A stretch of DNA of 13,461 bases from Actinomycetes bacterium (GCA_024275815.1 JAJRYI010000051.1:1-13461); one strand, 5' to 3'; positions 1-6,954 are shown, counted from the stretch's first letter. The notes: generated by a model not told the origin, from the letters alone. Program-made: numbers and translations.

Positions 1-470
1 AGCTTGCCTGCTCCTGCCCATATCTGACGGGTGACGAAGAACGGGATCAGCGTGTCGATCGTTCTCTGGAAATCGCTGTGTCTGTGGATCAGGTAGTTCT
101 CATGGCAGCCGTACGAGTTCCCTGCAGAATCGGTGTTGTTGCGGTAGAGGTAGATCTGGCCACGGATGCCCTCTTCCATGAGCCGCTTTTCAGCAGATTC
201 GACGAGGCCTTCGAGGATGCGCTCTCCTGCCCGGTCATGGGCGACGACGTCGTACAGACTGTCGCACTCGGGTGTCGCGTACTCGGGGTGGCTGCCGACG
301 TCGAGGTAGAGCCTGGCGCCGTTCTCGAGGAACACGTTGGAGGATCTGCCCCAGCTCACGACCCTGCGAAAGAGGTAACGGGCGACCTCGTCTGGTGAGA
401 GTCGTCGTTGCCCGCGCAGTACACACGTGACGCCGTACTCGTTCTCGATTCCAAAGATCCGTCTCTGCAC
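1..470 (-). CDS. pafA: Pup-protein ligase PafA, N-terminal part (cut by window edge)
   Basis: PafA forms an isopeptide bond between the C-terminal glutamate of Pup and a lysine of the target protein, using ATP; it belongs to the carboxylate-amine/glutamine-synthetase-like fold. The reverse strand reads VQRRIFGIENEYGVTC from a GTG at 470, and 156 codons are present before the sequence ends. Visible family landmarks are the metal-binding Glu9 in GIENEYG, the catalytic Asp57 in LYLDVGSHPEYATPE, and the RNNTDSAGNSYGCHENY segment. Unlike the neighbouring Dop it has no insertion between residues 40 and 55, which separates ligase from depupylase. The start was chosen because it gives the canonical N-terminus; an in-frame stop lies 33 bases upstream. 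No Shine-Dalgarno is visible, and a promoter-like TACGCT lies 6 bases upstream, so a leaderless message is likely. It follows prcA by 44 bases. Confidence 0.96.
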   Translation of the reverse strand, partial: MQRRIFGIENEYGVTCVLRGQRRLSPDEVARYLFRRVVSWGRSSNVFLENGARLYLDVGSHPEYATPECDSLYDVVAHDRAGERILEGLVESAEKRLMEEGIRGQIYLYRNNTDSAGNSYGCHENYLIHRHSDFQRTIDTLIPFFVTRQIWAGAGK

Positions 471-476
471 GTGGTC

Positions 477-504
477 AGCGTACAGCAGATAGTCGAATCG
501 TCAC
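477..504 (-). promoter_or_regulatory. Putative leaderless promoter of pafA
   Basis: On the minus strand, GTGACG (504-499) and TACGCT (482-477) are separated by 16 bases, resembling TTGACA and TATAAT elements (TGAC core, TAnnnT). The -10 hexamer ends 6 bases before the GTG of pafA, so transcription would begin at or next to the start codon. This is inferred from sequence only; the gene could also be read through from the prcBA operon. Confidence 0.4.
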
Positions 505-514
505 CCGCTGTGGG

Positions 515-1195
515 TCACTGTCTCGCAGCGGTCATCTCGGCGAGTGTCAGGCGGCGGAAGGTGCGGCGGGTGTCGGTGCGCTCGAGGAACCCTGTCTCCC
601 ACGCGTCCGGAGCGATCTCACGGTCTGCAGCGCGTTCGATGGCATCACACGCCGCGGCGAACACGACCGGCATCGGCGTGTCACTGGCCACGGACCCCGT
701 GAGCACGCGGGTGATCTCCTCCTCACCGGCTCCCAGGACGGTGAGACCGTCGGCATCGCGCAGCGTACCGTCGTACTGGATACGGAACAGCTTGTCCTCA
801 TCGACGGTCGCTGCGAGTTCGGCAACGATGATGTCGACCTCGTACGGTTTGACCTCATGGGAGAAGATCTGCCCGAGTGTCTGAGAGTACGCGTTGGCGA
901 GGCCCTTTGCGGTCACATCGGATCGAGCGTACGAGTACCCCTTGAGGTCGGCGTAGCGAACCCCGGCGACGCGTAGCGTCTCGAACTCGTTGAAGCGACC
1001 GACCCCTGCGAAAGCGATCCGGTCGTACACCTCACCGATCTTGCGCAGTGAAGGAGAGGAGTTCTCGCTGACGAGCAGGATGCCGTCATCGATCGCCGCA
1101 ACGACGATCGGCTTGCCCCGTGCCACACCCTTGCGGGCGAAATCGGCACGATCTTTGACGAGCTGTTCGGGTGGAACGTAGAACGGCATGCTCAT
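515..1195 (-). CDS. prcA: 20S proteasome alpha subunit
   Basis: PrcA forms the outer, gating heptameric rings of the bacterial 20S core particle and is not itself proteolytic. The 226-residue product begins MSMPFYVPPEQLVKDRADFARKG, the usual actinobacterial alpha N-terminus (PEQ...R..LARKG) that forms the gate. Other family landmarks are ENSSPSLRKIGEVYDRI, GRFNEFETLR and YSQTLGQIFSHEVKPYEV. The ATG at 1195 overlaps the TGA of prcB in an ATGA, so the two subunits are translationally coupled. The reading frame stays open upstream to 1888, but that extension is the arginine-rich shadow of prcB and was not used. A second ATG two codons in is possible. Length is close to or slightly shorter than mycobacterial PrcA (about 248), the difference being at the C-terminus. 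Confidence 0.97.
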   Translation of the reverse strand: MSMPFYVPPEQLVKDRADFARKGVARGKPIVVAAIDDGILLVSENSSPSLRKIGEVYDRIAFAGVGRFNEFETLRVAGVRYADLKGYSYARSDVTAKGLANAYSQTLGQIFSHEVKPYEVDIIVAELAATVDEDKLFRIQYDGTLRDADGLTVLGAGEEEITRVLTGSVASDTPMPVVFAAACDAIERAADREIAPDAWETGFLERTDTRRTFRRLTLAEMTAARQ

Positions 1196-1986
1196 GGGCG
1201 GCCCTCCAACACGGTCTCGGCGATCCCAGCGAGGGCGTCGTCTTGGATCTCGGCGACCCCTTCGGCGGAAACGACGACGATGTTGGGGTAGATCCCGCGC
1301 TTGATGTCGGGGCCCCCCGTTGCCGCGTCCTCCTCCGCCGCAGCGACGAGAGCTTCCACCGCGATCTTCAACGCCTCCTCGCGGGAGAGATCGGGTCTCC
1401 ACGCCGACTTGAGGAAGCTCTTCGCTTCGGAGCCACCGGATCCGGTCGTGGCGTAGTTCAACTCGTCGTACCTGCCACCGACGACGTCGAAGGAGAAGAG
1501 CCTTCCCGTTCCCGTCGCCTCGTCGTAACCGCAGAACAACGGGATCACGATGAGCCCCTGGAACGCAAGGGCGAGGTTGCCACGAACCATCCTGGCGAGA
1601 TAGTTGGCCTTTCCTTCGAGACTGAGGCGTGCTCCCTCGATCTTCTCGTAGTGTTCGAGCTCGGTCTGGAACAGCTTGATCAACTCGACGGCCATGCCCG
1701 CTGTCCCTGAAATGGCTACGGCGGAGTGTTCGTCTGCCGGATAGACCTTGCGGACCCGTCTGTGCGCGATGACGTTGCCTGCGGTCGCTCGCCGATCTCC
1801 TGCCATGAGGACACCATCGGCCCAGGTGAGGGCGAGAACGGTGGTCGCTTCTGCGAGGTGGGGCGTCGCGCCGACGCCTGCGTCCCACGCGGGTGCCATG
1901 CCCCGCTCTTGCAGGATCGACAGGAAGGAAGCGTCGGCGACGTGCTCACCGATACGCAGCGGACCCACAGGCGTGTGGCTCGTCAC
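1192..1986 (-). CDS. prcB: 20S proteasome beta subunit (catalytic)
   Basis: PrcB forms the inner heptameric rings and carries the N-terminal threonine protease site. The 264-residue precursor has a propeptide of about 47 residues; by comparison with mycobacterial PrcB, autocleavage before Thr48 exposes the nucleophile (mature sequence TTVLALTWADGVLMAGDRR). In mature numbering the triad residues are all present: Thr1 (48), Asp17 (64, in AGDRR) and Lys33 (80, in RRVRKVY). SGTAGMAVELIK and YATTGSGGSEAKSFLK are further conserved beta-subunit segments. The start is GTG in the GTGA that overlaps the pup stop codon, with an AGAAGGGTGG ribosome-binding sequence lying inside the last codons of pup. 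It ends in an ATGA overlap with prcA. Confidence 0.97.
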   Translation of the reverse strand: MTSHTPVGPLRIGEHVADASFLSILQERGMAPAWDAGVGATPHLAEATTVLALTWADGVLMAGDRRATAGNVIAHRRVRKVYPADEHSAVAISGTAGMAVELIKLFQTELEHYEKIEGARLSLEGKANYLARMVRGNLALAFQGLIVIPLFCGYDEATGTGRLFSFDVVGGRYDELNYATTGSGGSEAKSFLKSAWRPDLSREEALKIAVEALVAAAEEDAATGGPDIKRGIYPNIVVVSAEGVAEIQDDALAGIAETVLEGRP

Positions 1987-2168
1987 TCGCCACCCTTCTG
2001 GACGTAGTTCTTGACGAACTCCTCTGCGTTCTCCTCGAGGACGCTATCGATCTCGTCGAGGAGGTCGTCGATCTTGTCTGTGACGTCTTCTCCACGCGAC
2101 GCAGGTGCGTCCTGTCCCTGAGGAGTTGGTGTGGAGTCCCTCCGTGATGATCGTTCTCTCTCAGTCAT
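1983..2168 (-). CDS. pup: Prokaryotic ubiquitin-like protein Pup (ends Gly-Gly-Glu)
   Basis: Pup is the small, mostly disordered tag that PafA attaches to lysines of proteins destined for the proteasome. The 61-residue product has a polar N-terminal tail, then the helix-forming segment VTDKIDDLLDEIDSVLEENA (about residues 29-48) that binds the Arc coiled coil, and a C-terminus reading VKNYVQKGGE. The last residue is encoded as Glu rather than Gln, so the protein is ready for ligation without deamidation. The ATG overlaps the last 8 bases of dop (ATGACTGA) and is preceded by GGAGG at suitable spacing. Its TGA overlaps the prcB GTG. Confidence 0.98.
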   Translation of the reverse strand: MTERERSSRRDSTPTPQGQDAPASRGEDVTDKIDDLLDEIDSVLEENAEEFVKNYVQKGGE

Positions 2169-3642
2169 CGTCGCCTCCGAGCTTGTCGATCAGTGTTGCT
2201 GCATCGGGACAGGAGTCGAGGAGGTCCTCGACCATGTTCCTCGTTCCTCGTAGGGGGTCCATCATAGGGACGCGGATCAGTGTCGATGCCCCTACGTCGA
2301 AAACGAGAGAGTCCCAGTTCGCTGCGACAACGGCGTTACGGTAGCGCTTCAACGCCTGGCCTCGGAACCATGCGCGGGTCGATTCCGGGGGCGTGTGGAC
2401 CGCGGCTTCGACCTCGTCGTCGCTGAAGAGGCGCCGCATGCGTCCCGCGCGGGTGAGCCGGTGATAGAGGCCACGATCCGGGTGCACATCGTGGTACTGC
2501 AGATCGAGCATCCGCAGTTTCGGGTCATCCCAGGTGAGGCCATCGCGATCACGGAAACCCTCGATGACCTGCAGTTTCGCAGCCCAGTCGAGGCGATCAG
2601 CGACCGCGCTGTATCCGGTCTCGATGTCCTCGAGCAGGCTCCGCCACTCGATGAGCACCTGCTTGTAGACGGGGGAGATCTCGGCCGTGGCCTCGTACCG
2701 TTCGGCGATGTCGAGGTACCGCCACTGCAGTTCAAGTGCAGGTGCCTGTGTGCCGTCGAGCAGCGCTAGTGGCTCGGTGAACGTCAGATCGCGACTGACG
2801 ATCGAGACCGCTGGGACTGGTGCAGCGAGCCGGATCGGTTCCTCGAGGAAACCGTCTTCGAGAGCCAGGAGCACGAGAGACGTCGATCCGACCTTCACGA
2901 ACGTCTGGATCTCCGAGAGGGTCGCGTCGCCGAAGATGACGTGCAGACGGCGGTAGCGTCCCGGGTCGGCGTGGGGTTCGTCCCTGGTGTTGATGATCGG
3001 ACGTTTCAGTGTCGTCTCGAGGCCTATCTCCTCCTCGAAGAAGTCACCACGTTGCGTCAACTGGAACGTCGCTGGTGGACGTCCGTGTTCCGAGCCGACC
3101 TTCCCCGAGCCGGTGAGGATCTGGCGGGAGACGAGGAAAGCGGTGAGGTGATGGACGATGTCGCCGAAGTTGACGGAGCGGTCGACGAGGTAGTTCTCGT
3201 GCGCACCGTACGAGTTCCCCTTCCCATCGCTGTTGTTCTTGTGCAACAGGATCCGTCTTCCGGGGGCGAGGCTCGCCGCGGCCGACAACGCAGCGCGGTG
3301 CATCACGACCTCTCCGGCTTTGTCGTAGAGGGTTGCCGTGAGGGGATCGGCGCACTCGGGCGAGGAGTACTCAGGGTGGGCGTGATCGACGTACAACCGG
3401 GCTCCGTTGTCGAGAACGGCGTTGACCAATCCAGAGTCGGTTTCGTCGATGGGAACGTCACTGAGGGTGAAGCCCCTGGCGTCGCGCCCGGGGCTCTCGT
3501 CATCGTAGGACCATCGGATCCGGCCGGAGCCCTCGCCGTACGCGTTCACGATGAGGGCAGACGCCACCACCGGATTGAACTCGGGATCGTTCGTTATCGT
3601 GATGCCGTACTCGACCTCGGTGCCGATGACTCTTAGTCGCAT
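2161..3642 (-). CDS. dop: Depupylase / Pup deamidase Dop
   Basis: Dop hydrolyses the isopeptide bond between Pup and its target and, where Pup ends in Gln, deamidates it. The 493-residue product starts MRLRVIGTEVEYGI and has metal-binding glutamates at 9 and 11, the catalytic Asp86 in LYVDHAHPEYSSPE, and HKNNSDGKGNSYGAHENYL near 133-151. Residues about 40-60 (SYDDESPGRDARGF) are the Dop-specific loop that is absent from the PafA copy in this same window, which settles the assignment. Because the encoded Pup already ends in Glu, depupylation is its likely main role here. The start lies 6 bases after the arc stop and has no clear Shine-Dalgarno, so translation is probably coupled to arc. The 3' end overlaps pup by 8 bases. 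Confidence 0.97.
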   Translation of the reverse strand: MRLRVIGTEVEYGITITNDPEFNPVVASALIVNAYGEGSGRIRWSYDDESPGRDARGFTLSDVPIDETDSGLVNAVLDNGARLYVDHAHPEYSSPECADPLTATLYDKAGEVVMHRAALSAAASLAPGRRILLHKNNSDGKGNSYGAHENYLVDRSVNFGDIVHHLTAFLVSRQILTGSGKVGSEHGRPPATFQLTQRGDFFEEEIGLETTLKRPIINTRDEPHADPGRYRRLHVIFGDATLSEIQTFVKVGSTSLVLLALEDGFLEEPIRLAAPVPAVSIVSRDLTFTEPLALLDGTQAPALELQWRYLDIAERYEATAEISPVYKQVLIEWRSLLEDIETGYSAVADRLDWAAKLQVIEGFRDRDGLTWDDPKLRMLDLQYHDVHPDRGLYHRLTRAGRMRRLFSDDEVEAAVHTPPESTRAWFRGQALKRYRNAVVAANWDSLVFDVGASTLIRVPMMDPLRGTRNMVEDLLDSCPDAATLIDKLGGDDD

Positions 3643-3648
3643 CAGTGC

Positions 3649-5361
3649 TCAGAGGTACTGGCCGGGGGAAACAGCCTCGATCGCGCGCTGATCACCGTCA
3701 CCCTCGATGAGGGTCCGCACGTAGACGATCCGTTCGCCCTTCTTGCCCGAGATCCTCGCCCAGTCATCGGGGTTCGTCGTGTTCGGGAGGTCTTCGTGTT
3801 CACGGAACTCCTGATCGACCGCTGTGGTGAGGTCCGAGACCTTGAGGCCCGGGGGCTCGCCTACGATCTCACGCTTGATGGCGTCCTTCTTGGCGCGACG
3901 TACGATGTTCTCGATCATGGCGCCCGACGCGAAGTCCTTGAAGTAGAGCTCCTCGCGGTCCCCGCTCGCGTACGTGACTTCCAGGAATCGATTCTCTGGC
4001 CCTTCTGCGTACATCGCTTCGACGGCAGCATCGATGGCTCCCTGTCGCATGGCTCCGAGGCTGCCGCGCTCGGCGGTCTCGGCCTCGTTGTACGGCAGTG
4101 TGTCGGGAAGGTAGATGTCGAAGATCCGCCGCGCTGCCTCTTTCGTGGGTCGTTCGATCTTGATCTTGACGTCGAGACGTCCCGGTCGCAGGATCGCCGG
4201 GTCGATGAGGTCCTCGCGGTTCGATGCTCCGATGACGATGACGTTCTTGAGAGATTCGACACCGTCGAGCTCGCTGAGCAGCTGCGGGACGATCGTGGAC
4301 TCGACGTCGGAGGAGACACCCGTGCCCCGCGTGCGGAACAGAGAGTCCATCTCGTCGAAGAAAACGATCACGGGCACGCCTTCGTCGGACTTCTCTTTCG
4401 CCCGCTGGAAGATGAGCCTGATCTGTCGCTCGGTCTCTCCGACGTACTTGTTGAGCAGCTCGGGGCCTTTGATGTTGAGGAAGTACGACCGCGTGTCGTC
4501 ACCGGTGTTGCGATCGCTCACTGCAAGGGCGAGGGAGTTCGCAACCGCCTTCGCAATGAGGGTCTTGCCACACCCCGGAGGGCCGTAGAGCAGGACTCCC
4601 TTGGGTGCGGCGAGATCGTAGGCAGCGAAGCGTTCACGATGAAGGTACGGCAGCTCGACGGCGTCCCTGATGATCTCGATCTGCTCATCGAGTCCACCGA
4701 TGTCCTCGTAGGTGATGTCGGGGACTTCTTCAAGGACGAGCTCCTCGACCTCGGGCCGCAGAAGCTTCTCGAGAACGAGACCGGTCGTTGCATCGAGGCG
4801 AACATGATCCCCTGCACGGAGATACGTGTCGGTGACGGGAGCCCCGAGTGTGACGACCTTCTCCTCGTCACCGCGTGTGAGGACGAGGATCCGATCGTCA
4901 CTGATGGTCTCCTTGACGGTTGCGACTTCTCCCGTCGGTTCGAACGTGCGGGTGTCGACGATGTTGAAAGCCTCGTTCAAGATGACTTCCTGGCCCCGCT
5001 CCAACTCCTTGATCTCGACCGTCGGTTCGACGGCGACACGCAGCTTCCGCCCCGAGGACGTGATGTCGACGGTGCCGTCTGCGTTGATCTGGAGCACCGT
5101 TCCGAACGGGTTCGGGGGCGCCGTGAGCTTCTCGACCTCGTCGCGTAGGAGGGCGAGCTGTTCACGGGTCTCGACGAGTGCCGTGGAGAGCTTGTCGTTC
5201 TGGCTGGAGGCCTGGGAAAGCTGGTTGCGAACGTCGAGGAGACGCTCTTCGAGGAGGCGCACGCGTCGGGGCGCGTCCTGCAACCGTCGACGCAAGACAG
5301 CGATCTCTTCTTCGAGCATCCTGATGGTTGCCGTCTGGTCAGCCCGTTCGTTGTCCGACAT
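3649..5361 (-). CDS. arc: Proteasomal AAA+ ATPase Arc/Mpa
   Basis: Arc (called Mpa in mycobacteria) is the hexameric unfoldase that recognises Pup and threads pupylated proteins into the 20S core. The 570-residue product has an N-terminal coiled coil (about 15-80) that binds Pup, OB-fold interdomains (about 84-205), and one AAA module. Visible elements are Walker A GPPGCGKT (260-267), pore loop KYVGE (305-309), Walker B VIVFFDEMD (331-339), sensor-1 IGASN (377-381) and the arginine-finger segment ILRPGRLD (390-397). It ends GQYL, the C-terminal motif with a penultimate tyrosine that docks into the alpha ring. The ATG at 5361 has GGAGG 6 bases upstream. It heads the dop-pup-prcBA cluster and is divergent from the ferredoxin gene. 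Confidence 0.98.
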   Translation of the reverse strand: MSDNERADQTATIRMLEEEIAVLRRRLQDAPRRVRLLEERLLDVRNQLSQASSQNDKLSTALVETREQLALLRDEVEKLTAPPNPFGTVLQINADGTVDITSSGRKLRVAVEPTVEIKELERGQEVILNEAFNIVDTRTFEPTGEVATVKETISDDRILVLTRGDEEKVVTLGAPVTDTYLRAGDHVRLDATTGLVLEKLLRPEVEELVLEEVPDITYEDIGGLDEQIEIIRDAVELPYLHRERFAAYDLAAPKGVLLYGPPGCGKTLIAKAVANSLALAVSDRNTGDDTRSYFLNIKGPELLNKYVGETERQIRLIFQRAKEKSDEGVPVIVFFDEMDSLFRTRGTGVSSDVESTIVPQLLSELDGVESLKNVIVIGASNREDLIDPAILRPGRLDVKIKIERPTKEAARRIFDIYLPDTLPYNEAETAERGSLGAMRQGAIDAAVEAMYAEGPENRFLEVTYASGDREELYFKDFASGAMIENIVRRAKKDAIKREIVGEPPGLKVSDLTTAVDQEFREHEDLPNTTNPDDWARISGKKGERIVYVRTLIEGDGDQRAIEAVSPGQYL

Positions 5362-5511
5362 CTCGACCTCCGACTTCCTTCATCGGCACGTGTGGCCTCT
5401 CGCACGAGTGTAGAACGCGTGATGGTTTTGCACAGCGTTCCGTATGATGCTGCCGGAGAGTCCCAGCCCAACGCTACGCTCTCTGCGAATACTGCCGACC
5501 AAGGAACGAAG
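5362..5511. promoter_or_regulatory. Divergent intergenic region between arc and the ferredoxin gene
   Basis: This 150-base gap must hold the promoters of both the proteasome operon (leftwards) and the ferredoxin gene (rightwards). For arc, TACACT on the minus strand (5412-5407) fits a -10 about 46 bases before the ATG, with only a poor -35 (TGTGCA, 16 bases away). For the ferredoxin, TATGAT at 5443-5448 and TACGCT at 5475-5480 are both possible -10 elements; neither has a convincing -35. An AAGGA Shine-Dalgarno sits at 5501-5505. The exact promoters cannot be decided from sequence alone. Confidence 0.4.
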
Positions 5512-5757
5512 ATGAAGGTCTGGATCGATCAGGATCTCTGTACAGGCGACGGACTCTGCGAGGAGATCGCCCCCGATGTGTTCGTACTTCTCGACGATGG
5601 TCTCGCATACGTGCGAGAGGGCGACACGATTTTCGCCGCGTCGGAGGGCAACCCTGAGGGTGCCAAGGGTATAGCTGCATTCCCCGATGACCAGATGGAT
5701 CTCGTCGTTGAATCTGCCGAAGAGTGCCCAGGCGAGTGCATCTACATCGAGCCGTAG
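5512..5757 (+). CDS. Small single-cluster ferredoxin
   Basis: This is an 81-residue electron-transfer protein with one iron-sulfur cluster. The N-terminus MKVWIDQDLCTGDGLC gives Cys10 and Cys16, followed by EEIAPDVF, and the C-terminus has ECPGEC with Cys72 and Cys76. The spacing C-x2-D-x2-C puts Asp13 where the second cluster cysteine normally lies, as in Pyrococcus ferredoxin (CIGDAIC). The cluster may therefore be [3Fe-4S] or an Asp-ligated [4Fe-4S], held by Cys10, Cys16 and Cys72. The ATG was chosen because AAGGA lies 6 bases upstream and the fold starts here; the frame is open 40 codons further but that extension has no ferredoxin character. Its redox partner is not in the window. It is divergent from arc and ends 29 bases from the convergent trmI. 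Confidence 0.93.
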   Translation: MKVWIDQDLCTGDGLCEEIAPDVFVLLDDGLAYVREGDTIFAASEGNPEGAKGIAAFPDDQMDLVVESAEECPGECIYIEP

Positions 5758-5786
5758 GCCCTACCCGAACCTGAGCGTTGAGACTC

Positions 5787-6584
5787 CTAACGAGTCCGTC
5801 GAAGCCGCTTGCGCGCGACGGTGATGAACCCCGTGTGGCCGACCATCCGATGGTCGGGACGGACCGATCGTCCCTCCACGGTCCAGGACCGCATGAGGAT
5901 CTCGAACGTGTCGACGTCCCTGAAGATCTTCGCCTGGTGCAGTTCCTCTCTCAGTGTCTGGACCTGGGGAATGGTCGGAAGATAGCTCGCGAACACTCCC
6001 CCACCTGCTAGCGAATCGACAGCAGGCGCTACCGAGTGCCACGGCTCGGGCAGGTCCAGGATGATCCGGTCGGGTGCCACATCACCGATGATGTCTTCGA
6101 CGTCACCGATCCGGAGATCGAGGTTGGGTGGTGCGCCTCCCCAGAAGCTTTCGATGAGGCGCCTTGCATGGACCGCGTGGTCCTGTCTCTTGTCGACGCT
6201 CACGACGACACCACGGTCTCCCACAGCGCGCAGCAGTGCAAGCGTGAGTGCACCGGACCCTGTTCCGGCTTCCACGACGGTGCACCCCGGAGCGATGTCT
6301 GCCCACATGATGAGCGCTCCGGTATCCTTCGGATACATGACGGCAGCTCCCCGTTTCATGCGCAGTACGTAGTCGGCGAGCCGCGGGCGCAGGGCTACCA
6401 GCGGAGCATCGGTACTCGTTGCCACGGTCACCCCTTCGGGTTCACCGATCACGACGTCGTGTGCCAGAGATCCCTTGTCTGACTGCCACGTGGAGCCAGA
6501 AGTGAGCGTGACCAGGTACTGGCGGCCCTTCGCGTCGTTCAGGAGACACAGGTCACCCTCGCGAAACGGATCTCCCGTCTTCAT
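5787..6584 (-). CDS. trmI: tRNA (adenine-58-N1)-methyltransferase TrmI
   Basis: TrmI uses S-adenosylmethionine to methylate N1 of A58 in the tRNA T-loop, acting as a tetramer in the cytoplasm. The 265-residue product has the family's N-terminal beta domain (LNDAKGRQYLVTL near 15-27, SLAHDVVIG 39-47), the MYPKDTG segment (83-89), SAM-binding motif I VVEAGTGSGALT (103-114), the acidic end of the next strand in VVSVDKR (127-133), the catalytic-site DLPEPW (177-182) and RPDHRMVGHTGF (242-253). Length matches actinobacterial TrmI (about 270-280). The ATG overlaps the TGA of the upstream 34-codon gene as ATGA and has no independent Shine-Dalgarno, so it is probably translated by coupling. It is the last gene of a five-gene operon. 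trmI next to arc is a common actinobacterial arrangement. Confidence 0.95.
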   Translation of the reverse strand: MKTGDPFREGDLCLLNDAKGRQYLVTLTSGSTWQSDKGSLAHDVVIGEPEGVTVATSTDAPLVALRPRLADYVLRMKRGAAVMYPKDTGALIMWADIAPGCTVVEAGTGSGALTLALLRAVGDRGVVVSVDKRQDHAVHARRLIESFWGGAPPNLDLRIGDVEDIIGDVAPDRIILDLPEPWHSVAPAVDSLAGGGVFASYLPTIPQVQTLREELHQAKIFRDVDTFEILMRSWTVEGRSVRPDHRMVGHTGFITVARKRLRRTR

Positions 6585-6685
6585 CCTGAGAACGCTGGAA
6601 GGATGGTGGCAGCGAAAGTGATCACCATCATGGTGACGATCACCCAGATGACGATCCTCACGAAACGGTCGTTCTTGCCTGCCAT
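6581..6685 (-). CDS. 34-residue single-pass membrane peptide
   Basis: I do not recognise this protein. The product reads MAGKNDRFVR, then a hydrophobic run of about 19 residues (11-29, IVIWVIVTMMVITFAATIL), then PAFSG. It is a short basic cytoplasmic head followed by one predicted membrane helix. Support for a real gene is contextual: the ATG overlaps the stop of the upstream 89-codon gene (TGATG), GAGGA lies 5-8 bases upstream, and its own TGA overlaps the ATG of trmI (ATGA). Without it trmI would have no visible translation signal. It could be a functional membrane peptide or mainly a coupling leader for trmI. Confidence 0.7.
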   Translation of the reverse strand: MAGKNDRFVRIVIWVIVTMMVITFAATILPAFSG

Positions 6686-6954
6686 CAGTTCCTCACGATC
6701 GCTTCGCTCGCGACGTTGTCGCCGCGGTACACCCGTATGCGAACCGTCTGTCCCGGGTCCACGACGTGTGTGTAGATGGGTGCGTTGGACTTGCTTCGTC
6801 TGAGCATCACACCGGCTCCCATGAGGCCGAGACCGATCGCCGTCTGTGATACCGGTCTACGGCGTCCCGCTGTTGCAGCGGTCCATCCGATACGTACGAG
6901 TGGGTGGAACCGCTTCCACCACCACCGCCGCACCAGGAAGAGGAACCGGGTCAC
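6685..6954 (-). CDS. Small basic membrane-associated protein, unknown function
   Basis: This 89-residue protein is unrecognised. It starts VTRFLFLVRRWWWKRFHPLVRIGW, a strongly basic and tryptophan-rich head, followed by an uncharged Gly/Ala/Leu-rich segment (about 37-50, VSQTAIGLGLMGAGVM) that could be a membrane helix or a glycine-rich hairpin, and a C-terminal part YTHVVDPGQTVRIRVYRGDNVASE that looks like a short beta-rich domain. The start is GTG in a GTGA overlap with the stop of the 64-codon gene. The frame is open further upstream to 7173, but that part is the arginine-rich shadow of the upstream gene. The stop overlaps the next ATG. The arrangement implies co-translation with four neighbours. 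Confidence 0.78.
   Translation of the reverse strand: MTRFLFLVRRWWWKRFHPLVRIGWTAATAGRRRPVSQTAIGLGLMGAGVMLRRSKSNAPIYTHVVDPGQTVRIRVYRGDNVASEAIVRN

Noticed and set aside
1196..1888. N-terminal extension of prcA giving a 457-residue protein
   Set aside because: The extra 231 residues are the Arg-rich out-of-frame reading of prcB; PrcA has its canonical N-terminus at 1195 in an ATGA overlap.
2941..3636. 231-codon plus-strand open frame opposite dop
   Set aside because: It lies entirely across dop, which is complete and carries all family motifs; no ribosome-binding site or domain supports the antisense frame.
3796..5148. A 450-codon open frame on the plus strand opposite arc
   Set aside because: It is antisense to a complete, motif-verified arc gene; its product is acidic and low in recognisable structure, as expected from the complement of a GC-rich gene.
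5782..5796. GACTC-CTAAC-GAGTC hairpin between the ferredoxin and trmI genes as a terminator
   Set aside because: The stem is only 5 bp and no T-run follows on either strand.
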